Positions 1 to 8,565 of a stretch of DNA of 14,393 nucleotides are shown here, piece by piece (positions within the stretch are counted from its first letter, which is position 1; every line of letters begins with the position of its first letter). The notes under the pieces were generated by a model, which saw only the letters and a list, made by a program, of their open reading frames with translations, had not been told where the DNA came from and ran no database searches. This DNA comes from Bacteroidales bacterium (GTDB taxonomy: Bacteria; Bacteroidota; Bacteroidia; Bacteroidales; 4484-276), in contig JAGYLT010000028.1 of the NCBI GenBank assembly GCA_018400545.1, positions 1-14,393 of the forward strand, in the 5' to 3' direction. The translations under genes were made by a program, and so were the position numbers.

Positions 1-1641
1 AAACTCTTCGTTGGTTTGGGTAAACCTGAGTTTGTCCTTCAGGAATTCCATGGCCTCAACCGGGTTCATGTCAGCAAGGTGGTTTCTTAGAATCCAGATG
101 CGTTGTAACATTTCTTTGTCAAGCAGCAGGTCGTCGCGCCTGGTGCTGGAGGCAACAATATCGATGGACGGGTAGATGCGCTTGTTCGACAATTTGCGGT
201 CGAGCTGGAGTTCCATGTTTCCTGTACCTTTAAATTCCTCAAAAATAACCTCGTCCATTTTTGATCCGGTGTCGATAAGGGCAGTCGAGATAATTGTCAA
301 CGATCCGCCATTTTCAATCTGGCGTGCTGCACCAAAAAATCGTTTTGGCTTGTGCAGGGCATTGGCTTCCACACCGCCGGAGAGCACCTTGCCCGATGCC
401 GGCGAAACGGTGTTGTAGGCACGTGCCAGCCGCGTAATCGAATCGAGCAGGATCACAACATCATGGCCGCATTCTGTGAGGCGCTTGGCCTTTTCGAGTA
501 CGATGTTTGCAATTTTTACGTGTCGTTCGGCAGGTTCGTCAAATGTAGAGCTGATCACTTCGGCTTTCACACTACGCGCCATATCAGTAACCTCTTCCGG
601 GCGCTCATCAATGAGCAGGATCATCATATATACTTCCGGGTGGTTGTAAGCTATGGCGTTGGCGATTTCTTTCAGCAGTACAGTTTTACCGGTTTTCGGC
701 TGCGCAACGATCAGTCCACGCTGGCCTTTCCCAATGGGGGTAAACATGTCGATAACCCTGGTTGAAACGGTTTCGTTGGGATGGCCTGTCAGGTTGAATT
801 TCTTTTCCGGAAAAAGCGGGGTTAGAAAGTCGAAAGGTATCCGGTCTCTGGCTTCTTCTGGGTCACGTCCATTAATTTGTTCTACCTTAACCAGCGGAAA
901 ATATTTCTCGCCTTCTTTTGGCGGACGAATCTGCCCACGGATATTGTCGCCCGTTTTTAGTCCAAACAGTTTAATTTGCGACTGTGATACATAAATATCA
1001 TCCGGTGAGTTGAGGTAATTGTAATCCGAAGAACGTAAAAATCCGTACCCGTCCTGGATAATTTCCAAAACACCTTCGCTGGTTACAGCGCCGTCAAAAT
1101 CGAAAACAATATTGTTTCTTTGTTTTTGCTGTTCAGCTCTTTTGGTGCGGTCATCGTTTTCCTGCCGTTGCCTGTGATCCTTGTCTCTCCTGTCCCTGGG
1201 CGGATGGTCTCTGCCTGAATCCTGATCAGTCTGGCGACTTTGCCTTGGCTTTGGATCTTCTCTTCGGGGCTGAAATGCAGGTTTTTCTTGCTTTTCTTCC
1301 TCCGGTTTTTCAGCCTTCGTTGGTGGTTCTTTCGTTTCTTTTGATTTTTCTTCCTCATCTGTAACAATGCTGGAAGCAATTTTTTCTTTCTTGGGTTCGG
1401 CACTTATTCTTCTGCGCCTGCCCCTGGCTGTTTTTTGGCTTTCAGCTTTTTCTTCTTTTTTTTCCGGTGCTTTAGCGGCAGGCTTTTCCTGCTTTGTTTT
1501 TGGGTTCAATGCCTGATGATCCAGGATTTTGTAGATGAGGTCCTGCTTTTTCAGGTTGTTGATCTTCTGGATATTCAGTTCTTTTGCTATCTGCTTTAAT
1601 TCGGTCAACAGCTTTCCGTTCAATTCTATGATATCGTACAT
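1..1641 (-). CDS. rho: Transcription termination factor Rho (C-terminus cut by window edge)
   Basis: Hexameric RNA-dependent ATPase/helicase that terminates transcription in the cytoplasm. The frame is open for 547 codons from the ATG at 1641 to base 1. The last residues seen ([11 protein letters not shown]) match the extreme C-terminus of the family, so only a few codons are missing. Order: Rho N-terminal helical domain (residues 1 to about 45), a charged low-complexity insert rich in K, E, R, Q, D and P (about 47-172), cold-shock-like RNA-binding domain (about 175-265, containing [14 protein letters not shown] and [11 protein letters not shown]), then the RecA-like ATPase. Walker A is AQPKTGKT at 313-320, Walker B ends at D400 ([10 protein letters not shown]), and Q/R-loop residues lie in [11 protein letters not shown]. 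Rho of E. coli is 419 residues; the extra length here is the insert, a known Bacteroidota feature. It is transcribed divergently from the DUF4293 gene. Identity is certain. Confidence 0.98.
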   Translation of the reverse strand, partial: MYDIIELNGKLLTELKQIAKELNIQKINNLKKQDLIYKILDHQALNPKTKQEKPAAKAPEKKEEKAESQKTARGRRRRISAEPKKEKIASSIVTDEEEKSKETKEPPTKAEKPEEEKQEKPAFQPRREDPKPRQSRQTDQDSGRDHPPRDRRDKDHRQRQENDDRTKRAEQQKQRNNIVFDFDGAVTSEGVLEIIQDGYGFLRSSDYNYLNSPDDIYVSQSQIKLFGLKTGDNIRGQIRPPKEGEKYFPLVKVEQINGRDPEEARDRIPFDFLTPLFPEKKFNLTGHPNETVSTRVIDMFTPIGKGQRGLIVAQPKTGKTVLLKEIANAIAYNHPEVYMMILLIDERPEEVTDMARSVKAEVISSTFDEPAERHVKIANIVLEKAKRLTECGHDVVILLDSITRLARAYNTVSPASGKVLSGGVEANALHKPKRFFGAARQIENGGSLTIISTALIDTGSKMDEVIFEEFKGTGNMELQLDRKLSNKRIYPSIDIVASSTRRDDLLLDKEMLQRIWILRNHLADMNPVEAMEFLKDKLRFTQTNEEF

Positions 1642-1682
1642 CTGGATTTAATTTTGTTTCGCATAAATCATACATGCAAGTA

Positions 1683-1787
1683 ATGGCACATATTCAGTTT
1701 ATTGATGAAAATTTTGCTGATTTTTATTCTTCTGCTCCGGTGGAACAGGTTAAACGTTTAATGCAGCGAGAATTTGATGCATTTTAA
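1683..1787 (+). CDS. Possible 34-residue small protein opposite the rho leader
   Basis: An ATG at 1683 opens a 34-codon frame ending in TAA. It begins MAHIQFIDENFADF and ends KRLMQREFDAF. The composition is mixed, acidic and aromatic, like a real peptide, and unlike translated noncoding AT-rich DNA. A perfect TAnnTTTG (TAATTTTG, 1649-1656) ends 26 bases before the ATG, about the right distance for a short Bacteroidota leader, but no clear -33 TTG is present. The ORF lies antisense to the predicted rho leader. I recognise no family. It could be a real small protein or chance. Confidence 0.3.
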   Translation: MAHIQFIDENFADFYSSAPVEQVKRLMQREFDAF

Positions 1788-1892
1788 GCTTACAGTTGTT
1801 TAAGAGCGAAATATGAAATTTTTAAATGAAATACTTAAGGAAATAAACTTTTGTTGTGAGATAACCGGATGATTTCCGGCGTTTTGAGAGCG

Positions 1893-1900
1893 CAAATATA
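1893..1900 (-). promoter_or_regulatory. Candidate rho promoter, -7 element
   Basis: Read on the minus strand this is TATATTTG, a perfect TAnnTTTG. No good TTG lies at the expected distance upstream, so the -33 element is weak or absent. Use of this site would give rho a leader of about 245 nt. A small CCGGA/TCCGG hairpin (1865-1879) lies near the start of that leader. Confidence 0.5.
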
Positions 1901-1959
1901 CAACTTTCCTGAAACTGTGAATTTTTTAACGAAAAAAAACATTATTATTTCATGTAAAT

Positions 1960-1996
1960 TTTGGGCCATAGCCTCGGATAAATCCTTTTATATTTG
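1960..1996 (+). promoter_or_regulatory. Promoter of the DUF4293 gene
   Basis: TATATTTG at 1989-1996 is a perfect Bacteroidota -7 element. TTTG at 1960-1963 could be the -33 element, although the 25-base gap is longer than the usual 19-21. The start codon follows 34 bases after the -7 element. Confidence 0.6.
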
Positions 1997-2030
1997 CACC
2001 GGATTTAAACGATAAATATCATAAAACGCT

Positions 2031-2519
2031 ATGCTTCAACGAATTCAATCTGTTTTTATGTTTCTGGCCATTGTTGCCGGAGTGTTAATTTTTTTCTTCC
2101 CGATTGCGACCTATCTTTCAGATACCAGCTACCTGAAGTTTTTTCTGCATATGATAAAGGAACTATCACCGGAGCCATTCAACGACATGTCGATGGAAAA
2201 CCTGAAGTTCGAACAATGGTTCACACTGCCTTTGTCAGGCGGACAACTCGTTATCGTAATTTTAATTTTCATCTCCATATTTAGATTCAGGAAGCGCATC
2301 TCACAAATCAGGCTCAACAATCTGAGTATATTCCTGAATGTGTTGCTTGTGGGAGGAATTTTTTATTACACCACCATCCTTGAAGAACAAACCGGGGCAA
2401 CATCACAGTACGGGATTGGAGCCATATTTCCGCTCATCAGCATTATCTTGCTTTTCCTTGCAAATTACAACATTCGTAAAGACGAAAAGTTGATCCGTTC
2501 AGCCAACAGGTTGCGGTAG
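2031..2519 (+). CDS. DUF4293 family integral membrane protein
   Basis: A 162-residue membrane protein of unknown function. The N-terminus (MLQRIQSVFMFLAIVAG) is characteristic of the DUF4293 family, which is largely restricted to Bacteroidota. Four hydrophobic segments lie near residues 7-27, 70-87, 98-118 and 127-145, with a soluble acidic loop between the first two (about residues 30-65) and a basic C-terminal tail (RKDEKLIRSANRLR). The ATG fits the promoter just upstream. The gene is divergent from rho and converges on the phosphoesterase gene with two bases between the stop codons. Its role cannot be inferred from this context. Confidence 0.85.
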   Translation: MLQRIQSVFMFLAIVAGVLIFFFPIATYLSDTSYLKFFLHMIKELSPEPFNDMSMENLKFEQWFTLPLSGGQLVIVILIFISIFRFRKRISQIRLNNLSIFLNVLLVGGIFYYTTILEEQTGATSQYGIGAIFPLISIILLFLANYNIRKDEKLIRSANRLR

Positions 2520-2521
2520 GG

Positions 2522-3019
2522 TTATTTTTTGCGGGCCTTTTCGAAGACTTCCAGATTTTTTATTTCCCCATTTTTCACATCAAAACGCACCATGGTTATT
2601 TTTTGGTGCAAGCCTGCATTTCCTGCAGCGCCGGGATTGATGTGCAGAAGCTGGTGTTTTTTATCGAACATCACCTTTAAAATATGGGAATGCCCTGAAA
2701 TAAAAAGTTTGGGCTTTTCTTTCATGATCAGGTCCCGGGCTTTGGGTTGATACCTGCCCGGATATCCGCCAATGTGGATCATGCTCATTTTTACCCCTTC
2801 AATGGTTTCGGAAACGATTTCGGTGGTGCGCATCCTGATGTCATTTCCGTCGATGTTGCCAAATACGGCTTTCACAGGCCTGAAGGCTTCGAGGGTATCC
2901 AACACCTCCGGTTTGCCAATATCGCCGGCGTGCCAGATTTCATCGCAGGGTTTAAAAAAATCAAAGGTTTTTTCGGGTAAAGCGCCATGCGTGTCTGAAA
3001 GCAGTCCGATTTTTTTCAT
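2522..3019 (-). CDS. YfcE/MJ0936-type metallophosphoesterase
   Basis: A 165-residue cytoplasmic phosphoesterase of the calcineurin-like superfamily, single-domain YfcE/MJ0936 group, whose members hydrolyse phosphodiesters using two metal ions. All metal-binding motifs are visible in order: SDTHG at 8-12, HAGDIG at about 30-35, GNID at about 54-57, and GHSH at about 109-112 followed by NPGA near 128. The natural substrate of this group is generally unknown. The ATG lies 15 bases after the stop of the TonB-domain gene, so the two are probably one transcript from the promoter at 3876-3905. Confidence 0.92.
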   Translation of the reverse strand: MKKIGLLSDTHGALPEKTFDFFKPCDEIWHAGDIGKPEVLDTLEAFRPVKAVFGNIDGNDIRMRTTEIVSETIEGVKMSMIHIGGYPGRYQPKARDLIMKEKPKLFISGHSHILKVMFDKKHQLLHINPGAAGNAGLHQKITMVRFDVKNGEIKNLEVFEKARKK

Positions 3020-3034
3020 TTTCCAATTTGCTGT

Positions 3035-3847
3035 TTAAATCTGGTTAGCGTTGTTTGCCGGAACATACTTCATGTTTTCAGAATCCTTTATATTAAAGGT
3101 GATGCTGAGCTTCATTGCGGTCCGCACCGCTTTTCCGTTTTTAATTCCCGGGAACCATTGCAGCAACTTCAACAAACGCAGGGCTTCCTCATTGCAGCCG
3201 GCGCCAACCCCATTTTCAATTTTGTAATTGGTAAAATTTCCAGATGGTTCTACCACAAAAAACATATCCACAGTGCCTGAAATGCCCTGCCTGATGGCGG
3301 CATCCGGGTAGTTGAGGTTTTGAATAATAAATTGGCTGAAATCCATGTCGCCATTGGGGTAGATGGGTTTTGGCAACGAATCGAGCGCTTTGGGTTCATA
3401 AATGGTCAGCGATTTATCAACCGGTTCAAACGGATATTCAATCTGGTCGTAACCACGGTGTTTTACGGTTTTTCGGTATTTCTTGATTTTAAATTTAAAC
3501 GTGGTTTCCATTTCCATACTCATGTTGGCGCCTTTGCTGCGGGCTGGTGTCCAAAGCAAGAGGTTTAGCAATCTGAGCGCTTCCTTATCAAGGGATTCTG
3601 ACACGGATTCTACAACCTGAATATGATCAGGTTTACCGCTTTCGGTAATTGTAAATTTAAGCGTTACATCACCTTCATCTCTGGCCTCAATTGCTGATAC
3701 AGGATAAACCATTTCAAGTTTTTGCAATTCTTTAAGTGCCTGTTTTCCGCCATAGTTTTCGGCTGGAGAATAATAGTTTCCCTGAGCCTGCATATCTGCT
3801 GTCAGCAGTAAACTAACGAAGATCAGCAATAGTTTGGATAGTGTCAT
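3035..3847 (-). CDS. Exported protein with two TonB C-terminal domains
   Basis: A 270-residue protein related to the energy-transducer TonB family. Residues 1-22 form a hydrophobic signal sequence ending in MQAQG, so the protein is probably released into the periplasm and not anchored like classical TonB. Two TonB_C domains follow: the first at about 45-125 (VYPVSAIEARDEGDVTLKF ... LLLWTPARSKG), the second at about 175-258 (NYPDAAIRQGISGTVDMFF ... LLQWFPGIKNGKAV). The matched motifs (YP..A.. .G.V...F.V...G, then EALRLL..L.W.P) show an internal duplication. There is no ExbB/ExbD partner nearby. First gene of a two-gene unit with the phosphoesterase. It might bind a TonB-dependent receptor or peptidoglycan; that is inference. 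Confidence 0.85.
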   Translation of the reverse strand: MTLSKLLLIFVSLLLTADMQAQGNYYSPAENYGGKQALKELQKLEMVYPVSAIEARDEGDVTLKFTITESGKPDHIQVVESVSESLDKEALRLLNLLLWTPARSKGANMSMEMETTFKFKIKKYRKTVKHRGYDQIEYPFEPVDKSLTIYEPKALDSLPKPIYPNGDMDFSQFIIQNLNYPDAAIRQGISGTVDMFFVVEPSGNFTNYKIENGVGAGCNEEALRLLKLLQWFPGIKNGKAVRTAMKLSITFNIKDSENMKYVPANNANQI

Positions 3848-3875
3848 AACGATTATGGTTTGAAGTCCGATTTGG

Positions 3876-3905
3876 TAAAGTTACGATTTTTGATAGTTCT
3901 GCCAA
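3876..3905 (-). promoter_or_regulatory. Promoter of the TonB-domain/phosphoesterase unit
   Basis: On the minus strand TTG (3903-3905) is followed after 19 bases by TAACTTTA (3876-3883), one mismatch from TAnnTTTG. The start codon at 3847 lies about 28 bases beyond, giving a leader of about 22 nt. Spacing and position fit the Bacteroidota consensus well. Confidence 0.6.
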
Positions 3906-4110
3906 TTGAGATTGACATTAATTGGGTGAACGATATTCTGATATGCAAATCAATGGAAGATGCAGTAATTATTCTATGCAAGTTATCTGCGGGAAAACAA
4001 TCAATGTTGAAAAGATCAAACGAGCGTATTTTACAAAAACCAAACCGGATATCAACAATCAATGGTGGTGCGCGTGAGAATTTCTACTTTTATGGCAAAA
4101 TTTGAACTGT

Positions 4111-5460
4111 ATGGAAATAATTACACAATTGATCATTCTGATAGCGGGTTTTGCAGCCGGGTTTTTACTGGCATGGCTGATGGTGCGGGGAAAATATAAA
4201 AATGATGAAAGGGTTGACGCTCTCAATTTCAAAATCAATGAACTGTCGGTTGATCATAAGATGAAAGCCGGGGAGATCGAACGCAGTGCGATTGAAAATT
4301 CCGAACTGAAAACCGAACTTGCAAAAAACAGGGATCAGGTAATTGGTTTGAATGCCGAACTTTCGGAAGCAAAAACAAATTTAACGAATCTCAGGGAAAA
4401 GCTGGAAGGACAAAAAAAGGAGTTGGAGGAGATCAGGCAGAAGTTTGTTTTTGAGTTTAAATCGCTGGCTGGCGAGATCATGCAAAAGGAGAGCAGGACG
4501 TTTACCGAGCAAAACAAAAACCAGATAGAAGCACTGCTTAAGCCACTCGGCGAAAAAATTTCGGATTTTGAAAAGAAGGTGGTAGAAACCTACGATAAGG
4601 AATCTCAGCAGCGATTTTCGCTAAAAGAAGAAGTAAAACGGCTGTCGGAACTGAACAAGCAGGTGAGCACGGATGCCCAGAACCTTACCGATGCCCTGAA
4701 GGGGCAAAGCAAAACCCAGGGAAACTGGGGCGAGCTGATCCTGGAAAGTATCCTCGAAAAATCAGGCCTGGAGCGCGATCGCGAATTTTTTGTGCAGAAA
4801 GCTTTCCGTTCGGATGATGGCCGGCGGCTGCAGCCCGACGTGGTGTTGAACCTTCCGGGAAATAAAAATGTGGTGATCGATTCGAAAGTTTCGCTAACGG
4901 CCTATGAAAAATATGCTTCAGCGGATTCGGAAGAGGAACAGCAGTTGGCCCTGAAAAGTCATGTGTTGTCAGTAAAAAAACACGTGGAGGAACTGGCTGT
5001 AAAAAATTATCAGCACATCTACAGCCTGAACAGCCTGGATTTTGTGATTATGTTTATGCCTGTGGAACCGGCTTTCCTGGCCGCCGTGAAATCGGATCCC
5101 GGTCTTTGGGGTTTTTCGTATGAAAAGGGAGTCTTGCTCATCGGGCCCACCAACCTGTTTGCAACCCTGAAGATGGTCTCGAGCCTTTGGCAGCAGGAAT
5201 TTCAAAATCGGAACGTTATGGAAATTGCCAGGGAAAGCGGAAAGCTCTACGATAAGTTTGTTGGGTTTGCAAAGGATATGACTGATATAGGCGAAAAGCT
5301 GGATGCAACCCGGAAATCCTATGATCAGGCCATTGGGAAACTTTCAGAAGGCAGGGGCAATCTGGTTTCGCGGGCGGAGAAAATCAGGAAGTTGGGAGCC
5401 AAAACCAACAAAGCGCTTCCGGAGACGTTGATAAATAATGATGACGATACCAGGCTGTAA
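4111..5460 (+). CDS. rmuC: RmuC family DNA recombination protein
   Basis: A 449-residue protein of the RmuC family, linked in E. coli to limiting rearrangement at inverted repeats and predicted to have a PD-(D/E)XK nuclease fold. One N-terminal membrane segment (about 4-25), then a long coiled coil (about 35-130), then the RmuC domain (about 150-430). Hallmarks are GNWGE at 204-208, QPDVVLNLP with P242-D243, and VVIDSKVS at 254-260, in which D257 and K259 fit the nuclease signature. I chose the ATG at 4111 because the upstream extension starts with TTG (4102), adds only three residues and lies next to the predicted transcription start. A weak -7 element, TACTTTTA, lies at 4085-4092; the rest of 3906-4110 holds nothing convincing. 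The GWxTD gene follows after 50 bases, probably on the same transcript. Confidence 0.93.
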   Translation: MEIITQLIILIAGFAAGFLLAWLMVRGKYKNDERVDALNFKINELSVDHKMKAGEIERSAIENSELKTELAKNRDQVIGLNAELSEAKTNLTNLREKLEGQKKELEEIRQKFVFEFKSLAGEIMQKESRTFTEQNKNQIEALLKPLGEKISDFEKKVVETYDKESQQRFSLKEEVKRLSELNKQVSTDAQNLTDALKGQSKTQGNWGELILESILEKSGLERDREFFVQKAFRSDDGRRLQPDVVLNLPGNKNVVIDSKVSLTAYEKYASADSEEEQQLALKSHVLSVKKHVEELAVKNYQHIYSLNSLDFVIMFMPVEPAFLAAVKSDPGLWGFSYEKGVLLIGPTNLFATLKMVSSLWQQEFQNRNVMEIARESGKLYDKFVGFAKDMTDIGEKLDATRKSYDQAIGKLSEGRGNLVSRAEKIRKLGAKTNKALPETLINNDDDTRL

Positions 5461-5510
5461 TATTTTTTCAATCTTTAAAACAAGACCTTATTAAAAAAAA
5501 AACTTTATCG

Positions 5511-6758
5511 ATGACTTCCAGAATTACCTTAATATTCTTATTTTTTTTTGGTTTGTTTTCCTGCAAAACCACAAACGAGATCACTTACACCAATCTGGCT
5601 GCTACCTATGATGCGGCTTCGGTTCTGCAAATTGAGGGTTATCGTGTTTTTCATGAAAACGACAGCATTACAAGGGTTTACCTGAACTATAGTACTGCTG
5701 CACTAAAATATGTGCAACCTACCGGCAAGGACTATTTCAGATCGAATTACAGTTTTTCGTATCAGCTTTTCGATGATTATGAAAGTTCGAAAATATTGGA
5801 TGAGAATACATTCATCCTTTCCGACAGCCTCTTTTATAAAAATCCGGAAATACTTAATCTTGAATTTGCCGTGAAGGCATACACCCCGGGAGATTATCTG
5901 CTGGAAATCAGGTTTAACGACCTGAATGCAGATGATTACATTTTATATCCGGCTAAGGTGGATAAGCGCAGCTATGTTAGTGCCCAGAATTTTCTGCCGC
6001 AGGATGAGCATGAAAAAGTTTTATTAAACAACTGGATTTCGTGGAAGGACAAATTTGCCGTTAAATGCGGCAATCAGGACCTCAGTAAGCTGTATGTGAA
6101 TTACTACAACCTGGATTTTCCCGTTGCTGCACCACCTTTTTCGCAGGCCAGGCCCCAGGTTCACGACAATTCCCCAGAAAATAGTTTTACTGTAAATGTT
6201 GAAAATGGCATCACGGAAACAATGCAGATTGCCAAAGAAGGCTTCTATCAGTTTCGCGCCGACACTTCATCTCAGGGTGGAATCACGCTGTTTCGATTTC
6301 ACGATTATTACCCGGATATCCGCAGGCCTGAACTGATGGCGCCAGCCCTGCGATACCTTACTTCAAATAAAGAATTTGAAAAACTGATGAATGCCCCTGA
6401 CATTAAGCAGGCGGTGGATAGTTTTTGGATTGAAACGGCGGGCAGCAAAGAGCGTGCAAAGGAACTGATCGAAAATTATTATGCCCGTGTTGTGGATGCC
6501 AACCGATTCTTCACATCGCATAAGGAAGGCTGGAAAACCGACCGCGGTATGATTTACATCATCTTTGGAAAGCCCAGCCAGGTTTACCGACGTACCGATA
6601 TCGAAACATGGATTTATGGCGAACAGGGCAACCGGGTTTACCAGACCTTTGATTTCATTCGTGCAATAAACCCTTTTACTGTCAACGATTATGAGTTGCA
6701 GCGGGATCCGGATTACAAGGCCCAGTGGTATAATGCGATTTTATACTGGAGGCAGTGA
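5511..6758 (+). CDS. GWxTD domain-containing lipoprotein
   Basis: A 415-residue protein with a signal peptide ending in a lipobox (FGLFSC, Cys18), so it is probably a lipoprotein of the cell envelope. The middle is beta-rich with no recognised motif. The C-terminal region carries the GWxTD domain seen mainly in Bacteroidota and related phyla: GWKTD at 340-344, continuing RGMIYIIFGKPSQVYRR and ending in TWIYGEQGNRVYQTFDF. The domain's function is unknown. It starts 50 bases after rmuC with no obvious promoter between. No gene is seen in the 182 bases after it, apart from the terminator at 6889-6922. Confidence 0.9.
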   Translation: MTSRITLIFLFFFGLFSCKTTNEITYTNLAATYDAASVLQIEGYRVFHENDSITRVYLNYSTAALKYVQPTGKDYFRSNYSFSYQLFDDYESSKILDENTFILSDSLFYKNPEILNLEFAVKAYTPGDYLLEIRFNDLNADDYILYPAKVDKRSYVSAQNFLPQDEHEKVLLNNWISWKDKFAVKCGNQDLSKLYVNYYNLDFPVAAPPFSQARPQVHDNSPENSFTVNVENGITETMQIAKEGFYQFRADTSSQGGITLFRFHDYYPDIRRPELMAPALRYLTSNKEFEKLMNAPDIKQAVDSFWIETAGSKERAKELIENYYARVVDANRFFTSHKEGWKTDRGMIYIIFGKPSQVYRRTDIETWIYGEQGNRVYQTFDFIRAINPFTVNDYELQRDPDYKAQWYNAILYWRQ

Positions 6759-6888
6759 GCGGTGAGGAGATTCGGGATTTATGTAAGGAGTAGTTAGAAG
6801 AAAGCAGGCAATAAAAAGCGGGAAGAACGAAGATATTTCAGGCAGATGTCAGACCAAAGGTGGGGTGGGAGCAAATGGTAAAAAAAGA

Positions 6889-6922
6889 AAAAGCATGGAA
6901 ACCGGGGTGAATCCATGCTTTT
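6889..6922. terminator. Bidirectional intrinsic terminator
   Basis: An 11-bp perfect inverted repeat (AAAAGCATGGA / TCCATGCTTTT) encloses a 12-base loop. A-rich sequence lies on the left (from 6881) and T-rich sequence on the right. The hairpin can end both the rightward rmuC/GWxTD transcript and the leftward ECF operon, whose last stop codon is at 6941. Confidence 0.75.
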
Positions 6923-6940
6923 ATGTTTCATGCGTTTTTT

Positions 6941-7660
6941 CTACCGTTTTTTTACGGAGCCGGCGCCGCTAACGTTGCTGTCAACATTGGGATTTCCAAT
7001 GTACCTTACTGATGACGCGCCGCTGGCATTTACCCTGAGAGATTCGGTGGCATGCAGTTTCGCATCAGAAGCGCCGCTTACCTGAAGTTCTATTTCTTCC
7101 GCAATTAGATCGTAGGCGTTAATTTCGGATGCGCCCGAAACTTCAAAATTGCATTCGCGAACTTTTCCCGAAAACTTAGCTTCGCTGGCTCCTGAGAAAT
7201 CAAACCCGATAAACTCTGCGGTTAAATCCAGGTCAATCTCCGATGCACCGCTGGCTTCGAGGTTCAATCGTGAGAAAGCTAAACTGTTGGTTGCTTTAAG
7301 CTCGCAAGCCCCGGAAATATCGATTTCGTCCAGGGATTTAAAACTGACATAAATGTTTAATGCTTTTGCCCACCCAATATTTTCCTTTGCGTTAATATGG
7401 AGCATGTTCCCTTTCACCTTTGTTTTGATGATGGGGTGCAGGTTTTCATCCGCTTCAACGGTAACCGATTCCGCATCTCCCTGGGTAAGGATAACATTAA
7501 ATGCCCCACTAACATTGATAGCACTAAACGATCCGGTTTCGCGGGTTTCTTTAATTACATTTCCGTTGCCATCAACGCCATCCATAAACATGCACCCTGC
7601 TGAGGTAAATGTTGTGAATAGTAATATCATAATGGCTAAAGTTGTTGCCGGTTTCATCAT
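6941..7660 (-). CDS. GIN-domain (DUF2807) lipoprotein with SGAS repeats
   Basis: A 239-residue exported protein of the head-GIN/DUF2807 type. The signal peptide ends in a lipobox (TSAGC, Cys23). The family head region follows (GNGNVIKETRETGSFSAINV, residues about 31-50), then a beta-helix-like repeat region with eight SGA[S/C/F/G] turns spaced about 16-25 residues apart (ISGACE, ASGASE, FSGASE, VSGASE, VSGASD, ASGASS, VSGAGS). Such proteins are thought to form parallel beta structures on the envelope; their ligand is unknown. Last gene of the ECF operon, 29 bases after the upstream paralogue and followed by the terminator at 6889-6922. Confidence 0.9.
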   Translation of the reverse strand: MMKPATTLAIMILLFTTFTSAGCMFMDGVDGNGNVIKETRETGSFSAINVSGAFNVILTQGDAESVTVEADENLHPIIKTKVKGNMLHINAKENIGWAKALNIYVSFKSLDEIDISGACELKATNSLAFSRLNLEASGASEIDLDLTAEFIGFDFSGASEAKFSGKVRECNFEVSGASEINAYDLIAEEIELQVSGASDAKLHATESLRVNASGASSVRYIGNPNVDSNVSGAGSVKKR

Positions 7661-7689
7661 AATGAATTTGTTAGGTTAAAGATTTAAAA

Positions 7690-8541
7690 TTATCTGTGAT
7701 AAACATCGCCTGATCCTGAGGTGGATACATCTACAGTTTTGGGTTCACCCTTGTAGGTCAAATCACCGGATCCGTTTAGCCTGACTTTTAAATTGCCTGA
7801 AACAGAAACCACAATATCACCTGACCCGTTGCCTTTTGCCGTAACATCCTGAGCTTTTAGGTTATAGAGGTTAACATCTCCGGAGGCGGACAATGTTACT
7901 TCAACTTCGTTTGCTGATCCGGTCAACTCAACATCACCGGAACCCATAACTGATATCCCGCAAAAATTCAATTGCATGTCGTCGCCGTCAAAGCTTCCGG
8001 AGCCATTGATTTTGAGATTAAAATCGCCTTTAACACCTGAAAGTTCCATATCTCCTGATCCACTAATCGAACTCGAAACATTTTTCATATCCAAATCCAA
8101 TTCTATGTTGCCCGACCCATTTATTCCAACATCGAGCCCAATGCCGGAGATGGTGTTTTCAGATTCCACATCACCCGAACCATTTACCCTGATTTCATGC
8201 AGGTTTTTAACAGTTACATAAACTTCCATTGTTGTTGAGCGGGAAATGCTTCCGTCGATATCGATTTTCAATTTGTCGCCGCTAACATCTGTTTCGATTT
8301 TTTCGAGCAGGTTCTCATCGGCTTTTACGACCACTTTGGTTGATGATCCACAGCTAATGAATAAATCTGCAGAACAATTCAGGCTTATTTCTGAAAAATT
8401 CCCGACATTCCTTTCTGACTAACCACATTCCGTTTCCTTTTACGCCGCGGCCCCACTGAGCAAGGCATTATCAGCTATCCTTGTAGCACAAGTAATGGCT
8501 GATATTCCCAGTAAATTTTTCAAGTTTTTCATCTTCATCAT
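7690..8541 (-). CDS. GIN-domain (DUF2807) protein with GSGD repeats, N-terminus frame-disrupted
   Basis: A paralogue of the next gene. The intact part runs from about 8410 to 7690: NVGNFSEISL, then KADENLLEKI, then nine GSGD-type turns (NGSGDVE, SGSGDME, MGSGDVE and so on), ending in VYHR. The natural start is probably ATG 8541 or 8538 (MMKMKNLKNLLGISAI), 24 bases after the true stop of the gene before. That frame meets TAA (8442-8440) and TAG (8421-8419). The missing head is present in the other two frames: GVKGNG in one, NVVSQK in another, then back to NVGNF in the first. Three single-base losses, near 8451-8454 (GGGG), 8427-8430 (AA) and 8411-8414 (AAA), explain this. A GTG at 8334 would give only a leaderless fragment. 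Sequencing error is more likely than decay; a real pseudogene is possible. Confidence 0.8.
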
Positions 8542-8565
8542 GTTTTATTTTTGGTTTATTATTAT

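Noticed and set aside
3860..4105. An 81-codon rightward ORF and an overlapping 69-codon leftward ORF between the TonB-domain gene and rmuC.
   Set aside because: The rightward one starts with TTG and overlaps the leftward promoter at 3876-3905. Neither has a recognisable domain or a clear promoter.
4102..4110. TTG start for rmuC giving three extra residues.
   Set aside because: The ATG at 4111 begins the membrane segment directly and the extension adds nothing conserved.
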